Shown here: positions 8,590 through 19,115 of the stretch, one piece after another
How the letters are laid out: each line of letters opens with the position of its first letter
How positions within the stretch are numbered: position 1 is the first letter of the stretch
NCBI RefSeq assembly: GCF_902499115.1
Contig: NZ_CABVPN010000028.1
Coordinates: forward strand, 52,466 to 116,465
Source of the DNA: Burkholderia diffusa
GTDB lineage: Bacteria; Pseudomonadota; Gammaproteobacteria; Burkholderiales; Burkholderiaceae
Reading direction: 5' to 3'
DNA: 64,000 nucleotides
Program-made: the position numbers and the translations under genes
Notes under the pieces: model-generated
What the model saw: the letters and a program-made list of their open reading frames with translations, nothing else
What the model was told of the DNA's origin: nothing
The model's database searches: none

Positions 8590-9174
8590 ATGCTGAAAAA
8601 GCTGCTGATGCTGTTCGTCGCGCTGTCGCTGTCGCTCGCCGCCGGCATCGCCGCGGCCGTTGAAGTCAACACGGCCGACCAGGCCGCGCTCGAATCGGTG
8701 AAGGGCCTCGGGCCCGTGAAGTCGAAGGCGATCATCGACGAACGCACCAAGAACGGCCCGTTCAAGGACGCGGACGATCTCGCGAACCGCGTGAAGGGTC
8801 TCGGCACGAAGTCGGTCGGGCATCTCGAGGAAAACGGCCTGACGATCGGCGGCTCGTCGACGCCGCCGAAGGGCGTGAAGCTGTCGAAGCCGGCCGCGAC
8901 GACGTCGGCCACGACGTCGACATCGACGTCGACGACCGCAACGGCCGGCACGACGGCGACGGCCCCGGCCGCGAGCGCCCCCGAAGCAGCGACCAAGCCG
9001 GCCAAGAGCAAGCGCATGTCGAAGAAGGAAAAGGCAGCCGCGGCCGCAGCGGCATCCGCCGATGCGGGAGCGAGCGCGCCGGCCGCAGCGTCGTCCACGA
9101 AGGCGACGAAGGGCTCGAAGAAGAAGAGCAAGAAGGACAAGGCAGCCTCCGCCGCCGCGGCGTCGGGCGCCTGA
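8590..9174 (+). CDS. ComEA-like helix-hairpin-helix protein with basic Ala/Lys tail
   Basis: 194 aa. Residues 1-22 are a Sec signal peptide (MLKKLLMLFVALSLSLAAG..AAA). The helix-hairpin-helix domain follows at about 24-85 (VNTADQAALESVKGLGPVKSKAIIDERTKNG split over two hairpins), as in ComEA DNA-uptake proteins. From about residue 95 the protein is Thr/Ala-rich and then alternates Ala runs with KKSKK-type blocks, like a histone H1 tail. An AGGGA ribosome site precedes the ATG. Role: exported DNA binding, possibly competence (inference). The tail is the unusual part. Confidence 0.85.
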   Translation: MLKKLLMLFVALSLSLAAGIAAAVEVNTADQAALESVKGLGPVKSKAIIDERTKNGPFKDADDLANRVKGLGTKSVGHLEENGLTIGGSSTPPKGVKLSKPAATTSATTSTSTSTTATAGTTATAPAASAPEAATKPAKSKRMSKKEKAAAAAAASADAGASAPAAASSTKATKGSKKKSKKDKAASAAAASGA

Positions 9175-9218
9175 TATGCGCCACGCGCGCGATCGCGTGC
9201 GCGCGGCATTCGATCAAC

Positions 9219-9245
9219 GGGCGCCGTCGTTGCGGCGCCCTTTTC
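9219..9245 (+). terminator. Intrinsic terminator after the ComEA-like gene
   Basis: Perfect 7-bp stem GGGCGCC / GGCGCCC with an 8-nt loop, followed by TTTTC. It lies between the ComEA-like gene and yidB. Confidence 0.75.
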
Positions 9246-9262
9246 AGTAAAGGTGAAGAACC

Positions 9263-9694
9263 ATGGGTCTCCTCGACATCGTTGGCGGTCTGATCGGCGG
9301 CCAAGCCGGCGGCAACTCGCAAAGCGCGCTCATCACGACGGCGCTCGAATTCATCAACAACCAGCCGGGCGGCCTGAACGGGCTGATCGAGAAGTTCAAG
9401 GCCGGCGGCGCCGGCGACATCATCGGCTCGTGGGTCGGTAACGGCGAAAACCAGCCGATCTCGGCCGACACGCTGCAAAACGTGCTCGGTTCCGACGTCG
9501 TCGGCTCGCTAGCGAGCAAGGTCGGTATCGATCCGTCTCAGGCATCGTCGATCCTCGCGCAAGTGCTGCCGCACGTCGTCAACGGCGCGACGCCGAACGG
9601 CGAAGTGCCGGCCGGCGGCCAGGTCGATACGTCGAACGTGCTCGGCACGCTCACGCAGCTCGCCGGCATGTTCGGCGGCAGCAAGCAGGCCTGA
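9263..9694 (+). CDS. yidB: YidB family (DUF937) protein
   Basis: 143 aa, close to the 132 aa of E. coli YidB and alignable from the start (MGLLDIVGGLIGG, then GLNGLIEKFKAGG, then a VLGSDVVGSLASKVG segment). Rich in Gly, Asn and Gln, no membrane span. The family's function is unknown. Expressed from its own unit: a terminator lies upstream and a strong one downstream. Ribosome site AAGGTGAAG before the ATG. Confidence 0.85.
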   Translation: MGLLDIVGGLIGGQAGGNSQSALITTALEFINNQPGGLNGLIEKFKAGGAGDIIGSWVGNGENQPISADTLQNVLGSDVVGSLASKVGIDPSQASSILAQVLPHVVNGATPNGEVPAGGQVDTSNVLGTLTQLAGMFGGSKQA

Positions 9695-9748
9695 GCCCGC
9701 AGCGCGCCGCGCTGACCGCCTCGACGGCGGTTTCGGCCGCCCCATATG

Positions 9749-9782
9749 CAAACACCCCGCCTGAGCGGGGTGTTTGTTTTTG
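9749..9782 (+). terminator. Strong intrinsic terminator after yidB
   Basis: AAACACCCCGC / GCGGGGTGTTT stem (11 bp) with CTGA loop, followed by GTTTTT. It may also serve clpB from the other strand because the stem is preceded by an A-containing stretch. Confidence 0.85.
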
Positions 9783-9823
9783 CGCGCCCGGCGCGAACCG
9801 GGCGTGCGGCCGATCACTGGCAA

Positions 9824-12421
<2,598 letters not shown>

Positions 12422-12453
12422 TTGGCGAGACCTCCAATTTTCGATTAACACCA

Positions 12454-12481
12454 AGATGAGGATGGTTATACGGGTTTCAAG
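12454..12481 (-). promoter_or_regulatory. Sigma-32 heat-shock promoter of clpB
   Basis: On the minus strand CTTGAAA (12475-12481), a 13-bp spacer, and CCTCATCT (12454-12461). This matches the sigma-32 consensus CTTGAAA-N(11-15)-CCCCATNT at 14 of 15 positions counted over both boxes' defined bases except one. It fits the known heat-shock control of clpB. Confidence 0.8.
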
Positions 12482-12577
12482 CGAAATTCGGGTTGATTCA
12501 GCGCAAAAATAGCCGGGCGGCGATGCGGCGGCCTGCGGGCGGGCCGCCGCCCGGATGGTGGCGGTGGTACCGGCGTG

Positions 12578-13096
12578 TCAGCCGACCTTCGACGGCGATT
12601 CGGCGGACGCCGATGCGTCATCCCCGGACGGCTCGGCACGCACCAGCGCGATCGGACGAATGCCCAGCAGCGCGACGAGCGGCGACGCGGGCACGGTCAG
12701 CTCGCCGAGCGTGTGACGGTCGAGTTCGGCGAAGAATGCGTCGCGCGCGGCCGCCAGCACGCCCTTCAGGCGGCAATGCGGCTCGATCACGCAGTCGCGC
12801 GACGCGTCGCCGTCGGCCGCAAAGCAGCCGACCAGCGCGAAATCGTTCTCGGTCGCGCGCACCACCTGGCCGACCGTCAGCTTCAGCGATTCGGGGAACA
12901 GCCGCAGCCCGCCGTTGCGGCCGCGCACGGTATCGACCCAGCCGAGCTCGCCGAGCTGCTGCACGACCTTCATCAGATGGTTCTTCGAGATGCCGTAGGC
13001 GTCCGAGATCTCCTGGATCGTCGCGAGCCCCTCGCCGCGCACGGCGAGGTACAGCATGACGCGCAGCGAATAGTCGGTGTAGTCAGTGAGTCTCAT
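12578..13096 (-). CDS. nsrR: Rrf2 family regulator, NsrR-like
   Basis: 172 aa. Winged helix-turn-helix at the N-terminus (MRLTDYTDYSLRVMLYLA is nearly diagnostic of NsrR). Three cysteines in the order C-x10-C-x5-C (residues about 90-108) are positioned to ligate an Fe-S cluster as in NsrR and other Rrf2 proteins. The C-terminal 30 residues are Ser/Ala-rich and probably disordered. NsrR senses nitric oxide. It is divergent from a truncated haemoglobin, which supports a nitric-oxide role. It could be another Rrf2 member, but the N-terminus argues for NsrR. Confidence 0.85.
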   Translation of the reverse strand: MRLTDYTDYSLRVMLYLAVRGEGLATIQEISDAYGISKNHLMKVVQQLGELGWVDTVRGRNGGLRLFPESLKLTVGQVVRATENDFALVGCFAADGDASRDCVIEPHCRLKGVLAAARDAFFAELDRHTLGELTVPASPLVALLGIRPIALVRAEPSGDDASASAESPSKVG

Positions 13097-13264
13097 GAGC
13101 GAATACGGAAAATGATCGATCGCGCCCCGATCAAGCGGGACGGATCAATCGGAACGCGCGCCGGGATGGTTCTCGAGGCCGCTTGACGGCGCCGGGTTGC
13201 CGGGACGGCCTGCGCGCAATAATATTCATGAAATCTACGCATTTTTCGGGCATTGATGGACGCT

Positions 13265-13279
13265 ATTTTGCGTCAAAAT
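13265..13279. promoter_or_regulatory. Palindrome ATTTTG-N3-CAAAAT between nsrR and globin
   Basis: Perfect 6-bp arms around CGT, in the 265-bp divergent region and about 85 bp before the globin start. A second, imperfect AT-rich dyad (ATTCATGAAAT) lies near 13225. Both stand out in a GC-rich background and are candidate operators. Neither is a clear match to the classical NsrR 11-1-11 motif, so the binding protein is uncertain. Confidence 0.4.
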
Positions 13280-13361
13280 TCTGTCGGCGTCCTGCGCGTT
13301 GCCCACGCTGCCGTTCCGCGGGCACGACACCGACGCCCTGATTTTCCCGGCCCTTTTTTCC

Positions 13362-13922
13362 ATGACCGCCCTGCCCGCCTCGCCCGATACCGCCCCGGCC
13401 CGCCCTCGCGACGCCGAGCCAACAGAAGACAATATTCGCGACCTCGTATACGCGTTCTACGACCGCGTGCGCGCCGATCCGCTGCTCGGCCCCGTGTTTG
13501 ACGCGAAGCTGGACGGTCGCTGGGACGACCATCTGCCGAAGATGGTGAGCTTCTGGTCGAGCCTCGTGCTCGGCACCAAGGGCTATCGCGGCAACGTGCA
13601 GCAGGCGCACCAGCCACTCGACGGGATCGAGCCCGCGCATTTCAGCCGCTGGCTGTCGCTGTTCCTGAAGACCGTCGAGGGGCGCTACACGCCGCCCGCG
13701 GCCATCCGCTTCATGGAGCCCGCGCTGCGCATCGCGCAGAGCCTGCAGTTGAGCCGCTTCGGCTGGGATTATCAGATTCCACCCGAGCAGCAGGCGCTGC
13801 TCGACGCGATCGCGCCACGCCGCCGCGACACGGGCGACGATCCGCATGCGCTGCCGTCACGCGCCCGCGGCGAGCCGTTTCCGACGAAGATCATCGGGCG
13901 CGGCACGGATCCGGACGCCTGA
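13362..13922 (+). CDS. Group III truncated haemoglobin-like protein
   Basis: 186 aa. The globin core (about residues 20-150) shows FYDRVRADPLLGPVF, WDDHLPKMVSFWSSLVLG and HFSRWLSLF; the last histidine is the likely proximal haem ligand. The N-terminal 20 residues (Pro/Ala/Asp) and a C-terminal tail of about 35 residues after the core are extra compared with the usual 130 aa. Likely role: nitric oxide or oxygen chemistry (inference from family and the divergent nsrR). The ATG at 13362 is chosen because the earlier ATG at 13299 adds a non-conserved stretch; neither has a good ribosome site. Confidence 0.85.
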   Translation: MTALPASPDTAPARPRDAEPTEDNIRDLVYAFYDRVRADPLLGPVFDAKLDGRWDDHLPKMVSFWSSLVLGTKGYRGNVQQAHQPLDGIEPAHFSRWLSLFLKTVEGRYTPPAAIRFMEPALRIAQSLQLSRFGWDYQIPPEQQALLDAIAPRRRDTGDDPHALPSRARGEPFPTKIIGRGTDPDA

Positions 13923-13991
13923 CACCTCGATTCGCAGCGCCGGAGCGCTCGAGTGCCTGCGGCACATCGCCGCACGACACGTACGCCGCGC

Positions 13992-14468
13992 TCAACGCGG
14001 CGTGTTGCCCGATTCGACGCCCCAGCGCGCGAGCGCCGCATCGTCGGTGCTGCGAGCATCGACCCAGCGCTCGCCGTCGGGCGTCGTTTCCTTCTTCCAG
14101 AACGGCGCCTCGGTTTTCAGGTAGTCCATCACGAACTCGCACGACGCGAACGCATCGCCGCGATGCGATGCGACCGTCGCGACCATCACGATCTGGTCGA
14201 GCGGCAGCAGCCGGCCGACGCGATGCACGATCGCGACGTCGATCCCGGGCCAGCGCCGGCCAGCCTCGGCGGCGATCTTCTCGAGCGCCTTCTCGGTCAT
14301 CCCCGGATAATGCTCGAGCTCCATCGCGGCGACCGAATCGCCTTCGTTCAGGTCGCGCACGGTGCCAACGAAGCAGGCGACCGCGCCGATCTTCGGGTTG
14401 CGCGCGCGTAGCGCCGCCACTTCGGCGTTCAGGTCGAAATCGTTGGCCTGCACTCGTACCGTAGCCAT
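13992..14468 (-). CDS. moaE: Molybdopterin synthase catalytic subunit
   Basis: 158 aa. Family motifs: GAVACFVGTVRD, LEHYPGM, HRVGRLL and the catalytic lysine region YLKTEAPFWKKE. With thiocarboxylated MoaD it converts cyclic pyranopterin monophosphate into molybdopterin. The ATG at 14468 gives the conserved N-terminus; an ATG at 14486 in the same frame would overlap the moaD stop. A hairpin ACGCCGCG-N5-CGCGGCGT overlaps the stop codon and could stop both this gene and the converging globin transcript, though it lacks a T-run. Confidence 0.95.
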   Translation of the reverse strand: MATVRVQANDFDLNAEVAALRARNPKIGAVACFVGTVRDLNEGDSVAAMELEHYPGMTEKALEKIAAEAGRRWPGIDVAIVHRVGRLLPLDQIVMVATVASHRGDAFASCEFVMDYLKTEAPFWKKETTPDGERWVDARSTDDAALARWGVESGNTPR

Positions 14469-14478
14469 CGCCCGCCTC

Positions 14479-14736
14479 TCAACCACCCGTCACGGGCGGA
14501 AAAAACGCGACCTCGCAACCGTCGGTGAGCCGCGTATCGGGGTCGGTCATCTCGTGATTGCATGCCATGCGCAACGCGCGCCCTTCGGCGAGCGTCTCGG
14601 CCCACGCGCCGCCGCGCAGGCGCAGCCATGCGCGCACGTCGCCGACGGTCGTCACGCCGTCCGGCACGTCGGCCTGCTCGTCGGACACGCCCAGCGCCTC
14701 GCGCACGCTTGCAAAGAATTTCAGTTGAATCTTCAT
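14479..14736 (-). CDS. moaD: Molybdopterin synthase sulfur-carrier subunit
   Basis: 85 aa, ubiquitin-like fold, ending in the obligatory Gly-Gly (PPVTGG) that is adenylated and thiocarboxylated. Ten nucleotides separate it from moaE and 19 from moeA, so the three are one operon making molybdenum cofactor in the cytoplasm. Confidence 0.95.
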   Translation of the reverse strand: MKIQLKFFASVREALGVSDEQADVPDGVTTVGDVRAWLRLRGGAWAETLAEGRALRMACNHEMTDPDTRLTDGCEVAFFPPVTGG

Positions 14737-14755
14737 GGGTCAGGAAGCCGTCGCG

Positions 14756-16003
14756 TTACGACAGCAGTTCGGAAAACGGAATGAAACGCACGGTCTCGCC
14801 TGCGCTGATCGCGTGCTGCGGCGGATTGTCGATCAGGCCGTCGCCCCAGACCGTCGACGTCAGCACCGCCGAGCTCTGGTTCGGGAACAGGTCGAGGCCG
14901 CCGGCCGCGTTGACGCGCGCGCGCAGGAATTCGTTGCGCCGGTCGCCCTTGCTTTGCGAGAAGTCCGCGCGCAGCGACAGCGCGCGCGGCGCGACGTCGC
15001 GCACGCCGGACAAGCGCAGCAGGAACGGCCGCACGAACAGCAGGAACGTGACGAAGCTCGACACGGGATTGCCCGGCAGCCCGATGAAGTGCGCGTCGGG
15101 ATGCGCGTCGCCGCGGCGCACCGCGCCGAACGCGAGCGGCTTGCCCGGCTTCATCGCGATCTGCCACAGCGCGAGCCGACCTTCGGCTTCGACGGCCGGC
15201 TTCACGTGATCCTCGTCACCGACCGATACGCCGCCGCTCGTCAGGATCACGTCGTGATCGCGCGCGGCCTCACGCAGCGTGTCGCGCGTCGCGGCGAGCG
15301 AGTCGGGCACGATCCCGTAGTCGGTCACGTGGCAGCCGAGCCGCTCAAGCAGTCCGCGTAGCGTGAAGCGGTTCGAATTGTAGATCGCGCCGGGCTTCAG
15401 CGGCTCGCCCGGCATCGTCAGTTCGTCGCCGGTGAAGAACACCGCGACGCGAATCCGCCGCGCGACCGACAACTGCGCGCAGCCGACCGACGCGGCCAGC
15501 CCGAGCGCCTGTGGCGTAAGCCGCGTACCGGCCGGCAGGATCACCGAACCCTGGCGGATGTCCGCGCCCTGCGCGGTGATCCATTCACCGGCCTTCGGCG
15601 TGTGGAGGATTTCGACCGCATCGCCGTCGGCCGACGCCTGCTCCTGCATCACGACGGCATCGGCGCCGGGCGGCACCGTCGCGCCGGTGAAGATCCGTGC
15701 GGCCGTGCCCGCCGCGAGCGGCGCGGCCGGATGGCCCGCCGGAATCCGCTGCGACACCGGCAAGCGCCGCTCGCCGTGCAGCAGGTCGGCGACGCGCACC
15801 GCATAGCCGTCCATCGCGCTCGTATGCATCGGCGGCACGTCGAGCGGCGAGCTCACGTCGGCCGCCAGCACGCGGCCGAGCCCGTCGAGCGTGGCGACGG
15901 TTTCAGTGCCGGGCAGCGGCTTCGCGGCTTCGAGCAGCGCGGCGAGCGCTTCGGCGGTCGACAGCATCGGCGCGCGCGGCGCCGCGGGATTCGGGTTCGA
16001 CAT
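14756..16003 (-). CDS. moeA: Molybdopterin molybdenumtransferase
   Basis: 415 aa, standard length. It carries the MoeA segments SAMDGYAV, PAGHPAAPLAAGTAARIFTG in part, the molybdopterin-binding SGGVSVGDEDH, and GLPGNPVS. It inserts molybdate into adenylylated molybdopterin. First gene of the moeA-moaD-moaE operon; the 265 bp upstream must hold its promoter. Confidence 0.96.
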   Translation of the reverse strand: MSNPNPAAPRAPMLSTAEALAALLEAAKPLPGTETVATLDGLGRVLAADVSSPLDVPPMHTSAMDGYAVRVADLLHGERRLPVSQRIPAGHPAAPLAAGTAARIFTGATVPPGADAVVMQEQASADGDAVEILHTPKAGEWITAQGADIRQGSVILPAGTRLTPQALGLAASVGCAQLSVARRIRVAVFFTGDELTMPGEPLKPGAIYNSNRFTLRGLLERLGCHVTDYGIVPDSLAATRDTLREAARDHDVILTSGGVSVGDEDHVKPAVEAEGRLALWQIAMKPGKPLAFGAVRRGDAHPDAHFIGLPGNPVSSFVTFLLFVRPFLLRLSGVRDVAPRALSLRADFSQSKGDRRNEFLRARVNAAGGLDLFPNQSSAVLTSTVWGDGLIDNPPQHAISAGETVRFIPFSELLS

Positions 16004-16172
16004 CGATGGAATCGGGGATCGTTGGGATCAATACGTCATTGTAGCGACGCCATCGCGCCCACGTGCGATATGCCGGACATGCGACAACCGTGATCGGCGC
16101 GAAGCGCGGCACTGGCACTTGATTCGCGCGCCATCTGACAATGCCCCTGCGCGCGGCCGCCACCAAGCGAAA

Positions 16173-16215
16173 CGGCCGGAACCCCGATCCGTGTGACGAA
16201 TCGGCATTCCGGCCG
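16173..16215 (-). terminator. Long hairpin downstream of thrC
   Basis: Outer arms CGGCCGGAA / TTCCGGCCG (9 bp, perfect) enclose inner arms CCGAT / ATCGG. It lies 53 nt past the thrC stop, between thrC and moeA. There is no T-run, so a terminator or RNA-stabilising hairpin is inferred from position only. Confidence 0.5.
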
Positions 16216-16268
16216 TCCTGCGCCGCCGGGCTTGCGACCCCGCGGCCCGAGGCTACCCCGGTGCTACG

Positions 16269-17720
16269 TTACGCGCCCGTATGCGCGGCAATGAAGTCCT
16301 TCACCTGCTGCGCATCGGCCTTCACGACCTCGAAACGCTGCGGCAGCGCCTCGAGCCCGTCGAATGCCGCCGGCCGCTCGGCCTCGCGATCGAGCGCTTC
16401 GCGGATCGTCTCGCCGAACTTGATCGGCTGGGCCGTCTCGAGCACGACCATCGGCACGCCCGCGTCGAGGTGCTCGCGCGCGACCTTCACGCCGTCGGCC
16501 GTGTGCGTATCGATCATCGTGTCGTAGCGCGAGAACACGTCACGGATCGTCGCGATGCGGTCCGCGTGGCTGCTGCGACCCGACACGAAGCCGAACTCGG
16601 CCACGCGCGCGAAATCGCCGCTCGCCGCGAGATCGAAACCGCCCTTCTCCTCGACGTCGCGGAACAACTGCATCACGCGTGCCGGATCGCGGCCGAGCAG
16701 GTCGAACACGAAGCGTTCGAAGTTCGACGCCTTCGAGATATCCATGCTCGGGCTGCTCGTGTGGTACGTGTTTTCCGCGCTGCGCACGCGATATGCGCCG
16801 GTGCGGAAGAACTCGTCGAGCACGTCGTTCTCGTTGGTCGCGACCACGAGCTTGGCGATCGGCAGGCCCATCATCCGCGCGATGTGACCCGCGCAGACGT
16901 TGCCGAAGTTGCCCGACGGCACCGTGAACGACACGCGCTCGTCGTTGGACGTCGTCGCCGCGAAATAGCCCTTGAAGTAGTACACGACCTGCGCGACGAC
17001 GCGCGCCCAGTTAATCGAGTTGACCGTGCCGATCTTATGCCGCGCCTTGAACGTGTGATCGTTCGACACGGCCTTCACGATGTCCTGGCAGTCGTCGAAC
17101 ACGCCTTCGACCGCGAGGTTGAAGATGTTCGGATCCTGCAGGCTGAACATCTGGGCGGTCTGGAACGCACTCATCTTCTTGTGCGGCGACAGCATGAACA
17201 CGCGCACGCCGGCCTTGCCGCGCATCGCGTATTCGGCCGCGCTGCCCGTGTCGCCGGACGTCGCGCCGAGGATGTTCAGCGCTTCGCCGTGCTTCGCGAG
17301 CGTGTACTCGAACAGGTTGCCGAGCAGCTGCATCGCCATGTCCTTGAACGCGAGCGTCGGGCCGTTCGACAGTTCGAGCAGCGAGATCGGCGCGCCGTTC
17401 TCGGTGCCGAGCGTCTTCAGCGGCGTGATGTCGGACGCGTTCTCGCCGTGGCGCGTGTTGCTGTACACGGCGGCCGTATACGTGCGGCGCGTGATCGCGC
17501 GCAGGTCGTCGGCCGGCACGTCGTCGCAGAACTTCGACAGGATCTCGAACGCGAGATCCGCGTACGGCAGCGTGCGCCAGCGCGCCAGTTCGTCGGCCGA
17601 CACCTTCGGGTACTCGGCCGGCAGGTACAGCCCGCCGTCCTTCGCGAGACCGCCGAGCAGGATGTCGGAGAACGTGTGGCGCTCGCCGATGCCGGCGCCG
17701 CGCGTGGAGATGTAGTTCAT
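16269..17720 (-). CDS. thrC: Threonine synthase
   Basis: 483 aa, a length typical of proteobacterial threonine synthase. The PLP lysine lies in PTLAFKDMAMQ and the phosphate-binding region in GATSGDTGSAA. It converts O-phosphohomoserine to threonine. The start is 14 nt downstream of the hom stop on the same strand, so hom-thrC are co-transcribed as successive pathway steps (homoserine kinase is not in the window). Confidence 0.97.
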   Translation of the reverse strand: MNYISTRGAGIGERHTFSDILLGGLAKDGGLYLPAEYPKVSADELARWRTLPYADLAFEILSKFCDDVPADDLRAITRRTYTAAVYSNTRHGENASDITPLKTLGTENGAPISLLELSNGPTLAFKDMAMQLLGNLFEYTLAKHGEALNILGATSGDTGSAAEYAMRGKAGVRVFMLSPHKKMSAFQTAQMFSLQDPNIFNLAVEGVFDDCQDIVKAVSNDHTFKARHKIGTVNSINWARVVAQVVYYFKGYFAATTSNDERVSFTVPSGNFGNVCAGHIARMMGLPIAKLVVATNENDVLDEFFRTGAYRVRSAENTYHTSSPSMDISKASNFERFVFDLLGRDPARVMQLFRDVEEKGGFDLAASGDFARVAEFGFVSGRSSHADRIATIRDVFSRYDTMIDTHTADGVKVAREHLDAGVPMVVLETAQPIKFGETIREALDREAERPAAFDGLEALPQRFEVVKADAQQVKDFIAAHTGA

Positions 17721-17734
17721 GTCGTTCCTGGTCC

Positions 17735-19063
17735 TCAGTTCAGCGCTTCCATGCGCAGCTTCGTCACCTTCGAGACCACCGTCGCGAGGCCTTCGATCTG
17801 CGCGATCGCCGCGTTCACGTGCTTCTCGAGCGTCTCGTGCGTGATCAGGATGATGTCGGTCTCGCCGTTCGCGCCGTCGACCTGCTCCGATTCCTTCTGC
17901 AGCAGCGCGTCGATCGAGATGCCCGATTCGGCGAGGATGCGCGTGATGTTGGCGAGCACGCCCGTCTGGTCGGCCACCCGCAGGCGCAGGTAGTAGCCGC
18001 TCGTGACTTCCTCGATCGGCAGGATCGGCGTGTTCGACAGGCTGTCCGGCTGGAACGCGAGGTGCGGCACGCGATGCTCGGGGTCAGCCGTGTGCAGGCG
18101 CGTGACGTCGACGAGATCCGCGACGACCGCCGAAGCGGTCGGCTCAGCGCCCGCGCCCTTGCCGTAGTACAGCGTCGTGCCGACCGCGTCGCCGTGCACG
18201 ACGACCGCGTTCATCGCGCCCTCGACGTTCGCGAGCAGGCGCTTCTCGGGAATCAGCGTCGGATGCACGCGCAGCTCGATGCCGTTTTCGGCGCGGCGCG
18301 TGATGCCGAGGAGCTTGATCCGGTAGCCGAGCTCTTCCGCGTAGCGGATGTCGGTCGCGTCGAGCTTGCTGATCCCTTCGACGTACGCGCGGTCGAACTG
18401 GACCGGCACGCCGAACGCGATCGCGCTCATGATCGTCGCCTTGTGCGCGGCGTCGACGCCTTCGATGTCGAATGTCGGATCGGCTTCCGCGTAGCCGAGT
18501 TCCTGTGCGGCCTTCAGCGCGGTCGCGAAGTCGAGGCCGCGGTCGCGCATTTCCGACAGGATGTAGTTCGTCGTGCCGTTGATGATGCCCGCGATGTACT
18601 GGATGCGGTTCGCGGTCAGGCCTTCTCGCAGCGCCTTGATGATCGGGATGCCGCCGGCGACGGCCGCCTCGAACGCGACCATCACGCCCTTTTCGCGCGC
18701 GGCCTCGAAGATCTCGGTGCCGTGCACCGCGAGCAGCGCCTTGTTCGCCGTCACGACGTGCTTGCCGTTCGCGATCGCGCGCAGCACGAGCTCGCGCGCG
18801 ATGCCCGTGCCGCCGATCATCTCGGCGATGATCGAAATCGACGGATCGTCGACGACCGCGTTGAAATCGTCGGTGATCTGCGCGGCGCCGGCGTTACCGC
18901 CGAGCGCGGCCTGCGCCTTGGCCGGGTTGCGCACCGCGATGCGCGCGACCTCGATGCCGCGCCCCGCGCGTCGCTTGATTTCTTCCTGGTTGCGGTGCAG
19001 CACCGTGAAGGTGCCGCTGCCGACGGTGCCGAAGCCCAACAGGCCAACTTTGATCGGTTCCAT
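17735..19063 (-). CDS. hom: Homoserine dehydrogenase
   Basis: 442 aa. Rossmann motif GLLGFGTVGSG at the N-terminus, catalytic region around AEADPTFDIEGVDAAHK, and a C-terminal ACT domain (about 355-440, YYLRLRVADQTGVLANIT) that usually gives feedback inhibition by threonine. It reduces aspartate semialdehyde to homoserine. Between alaA (52 nt upstream) and thrC (14 nt downstream). Confidence 0.97.
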   Translation of the reverse strand: MEPIKVGLLGFGTVGSGTFTVLHRNQEEIKRRAGRGIEVARIAVRNPAKAQAALGGNAGAAQITDDFNAVVDDPSISIIAEMIGGTGIARELVLRAIANGKHVVTANKALLAVHGTEIFEAAREKGVMVAFEAAVAGGIPIIKALREGLTANRIQYIAGIINGTTNYILSEMRDRGLDFATALKAAQELGYAEADPTFDIEGVDAAHKATIMSAIAFGVPVQFDRAYVEGISKLDATDIRYAEELGYRIKLLGITRRAENGIELRVHPTLIPEKRLLANVEGAMNAVVVHGDAVGTTLYYGKGAGAEPTASAVVADLVDVTRLHTADPEHRVPHLAFQPDSLSNTPILPIEEVTSGYYLRLRVADQTGVLANITRILAESGISIDALLQKESEQVDGANGETDIILITHETLEKHVNAAIAQIEGLATVVSKVTKLRMEALN

Positions 19064-19115
19064 GCTGCGTGTGATCGATGAGTAAGAGTGAATGAATGCC
19101 GGGGACGATGTCCGC

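Noticed and set aside
16004..16172. Molybdenum-cofactor riboswitch upstream of moeA
   Set aside because: The gap is short and no conserved multi-helix pattern was recognisable; left as plain promoter region.
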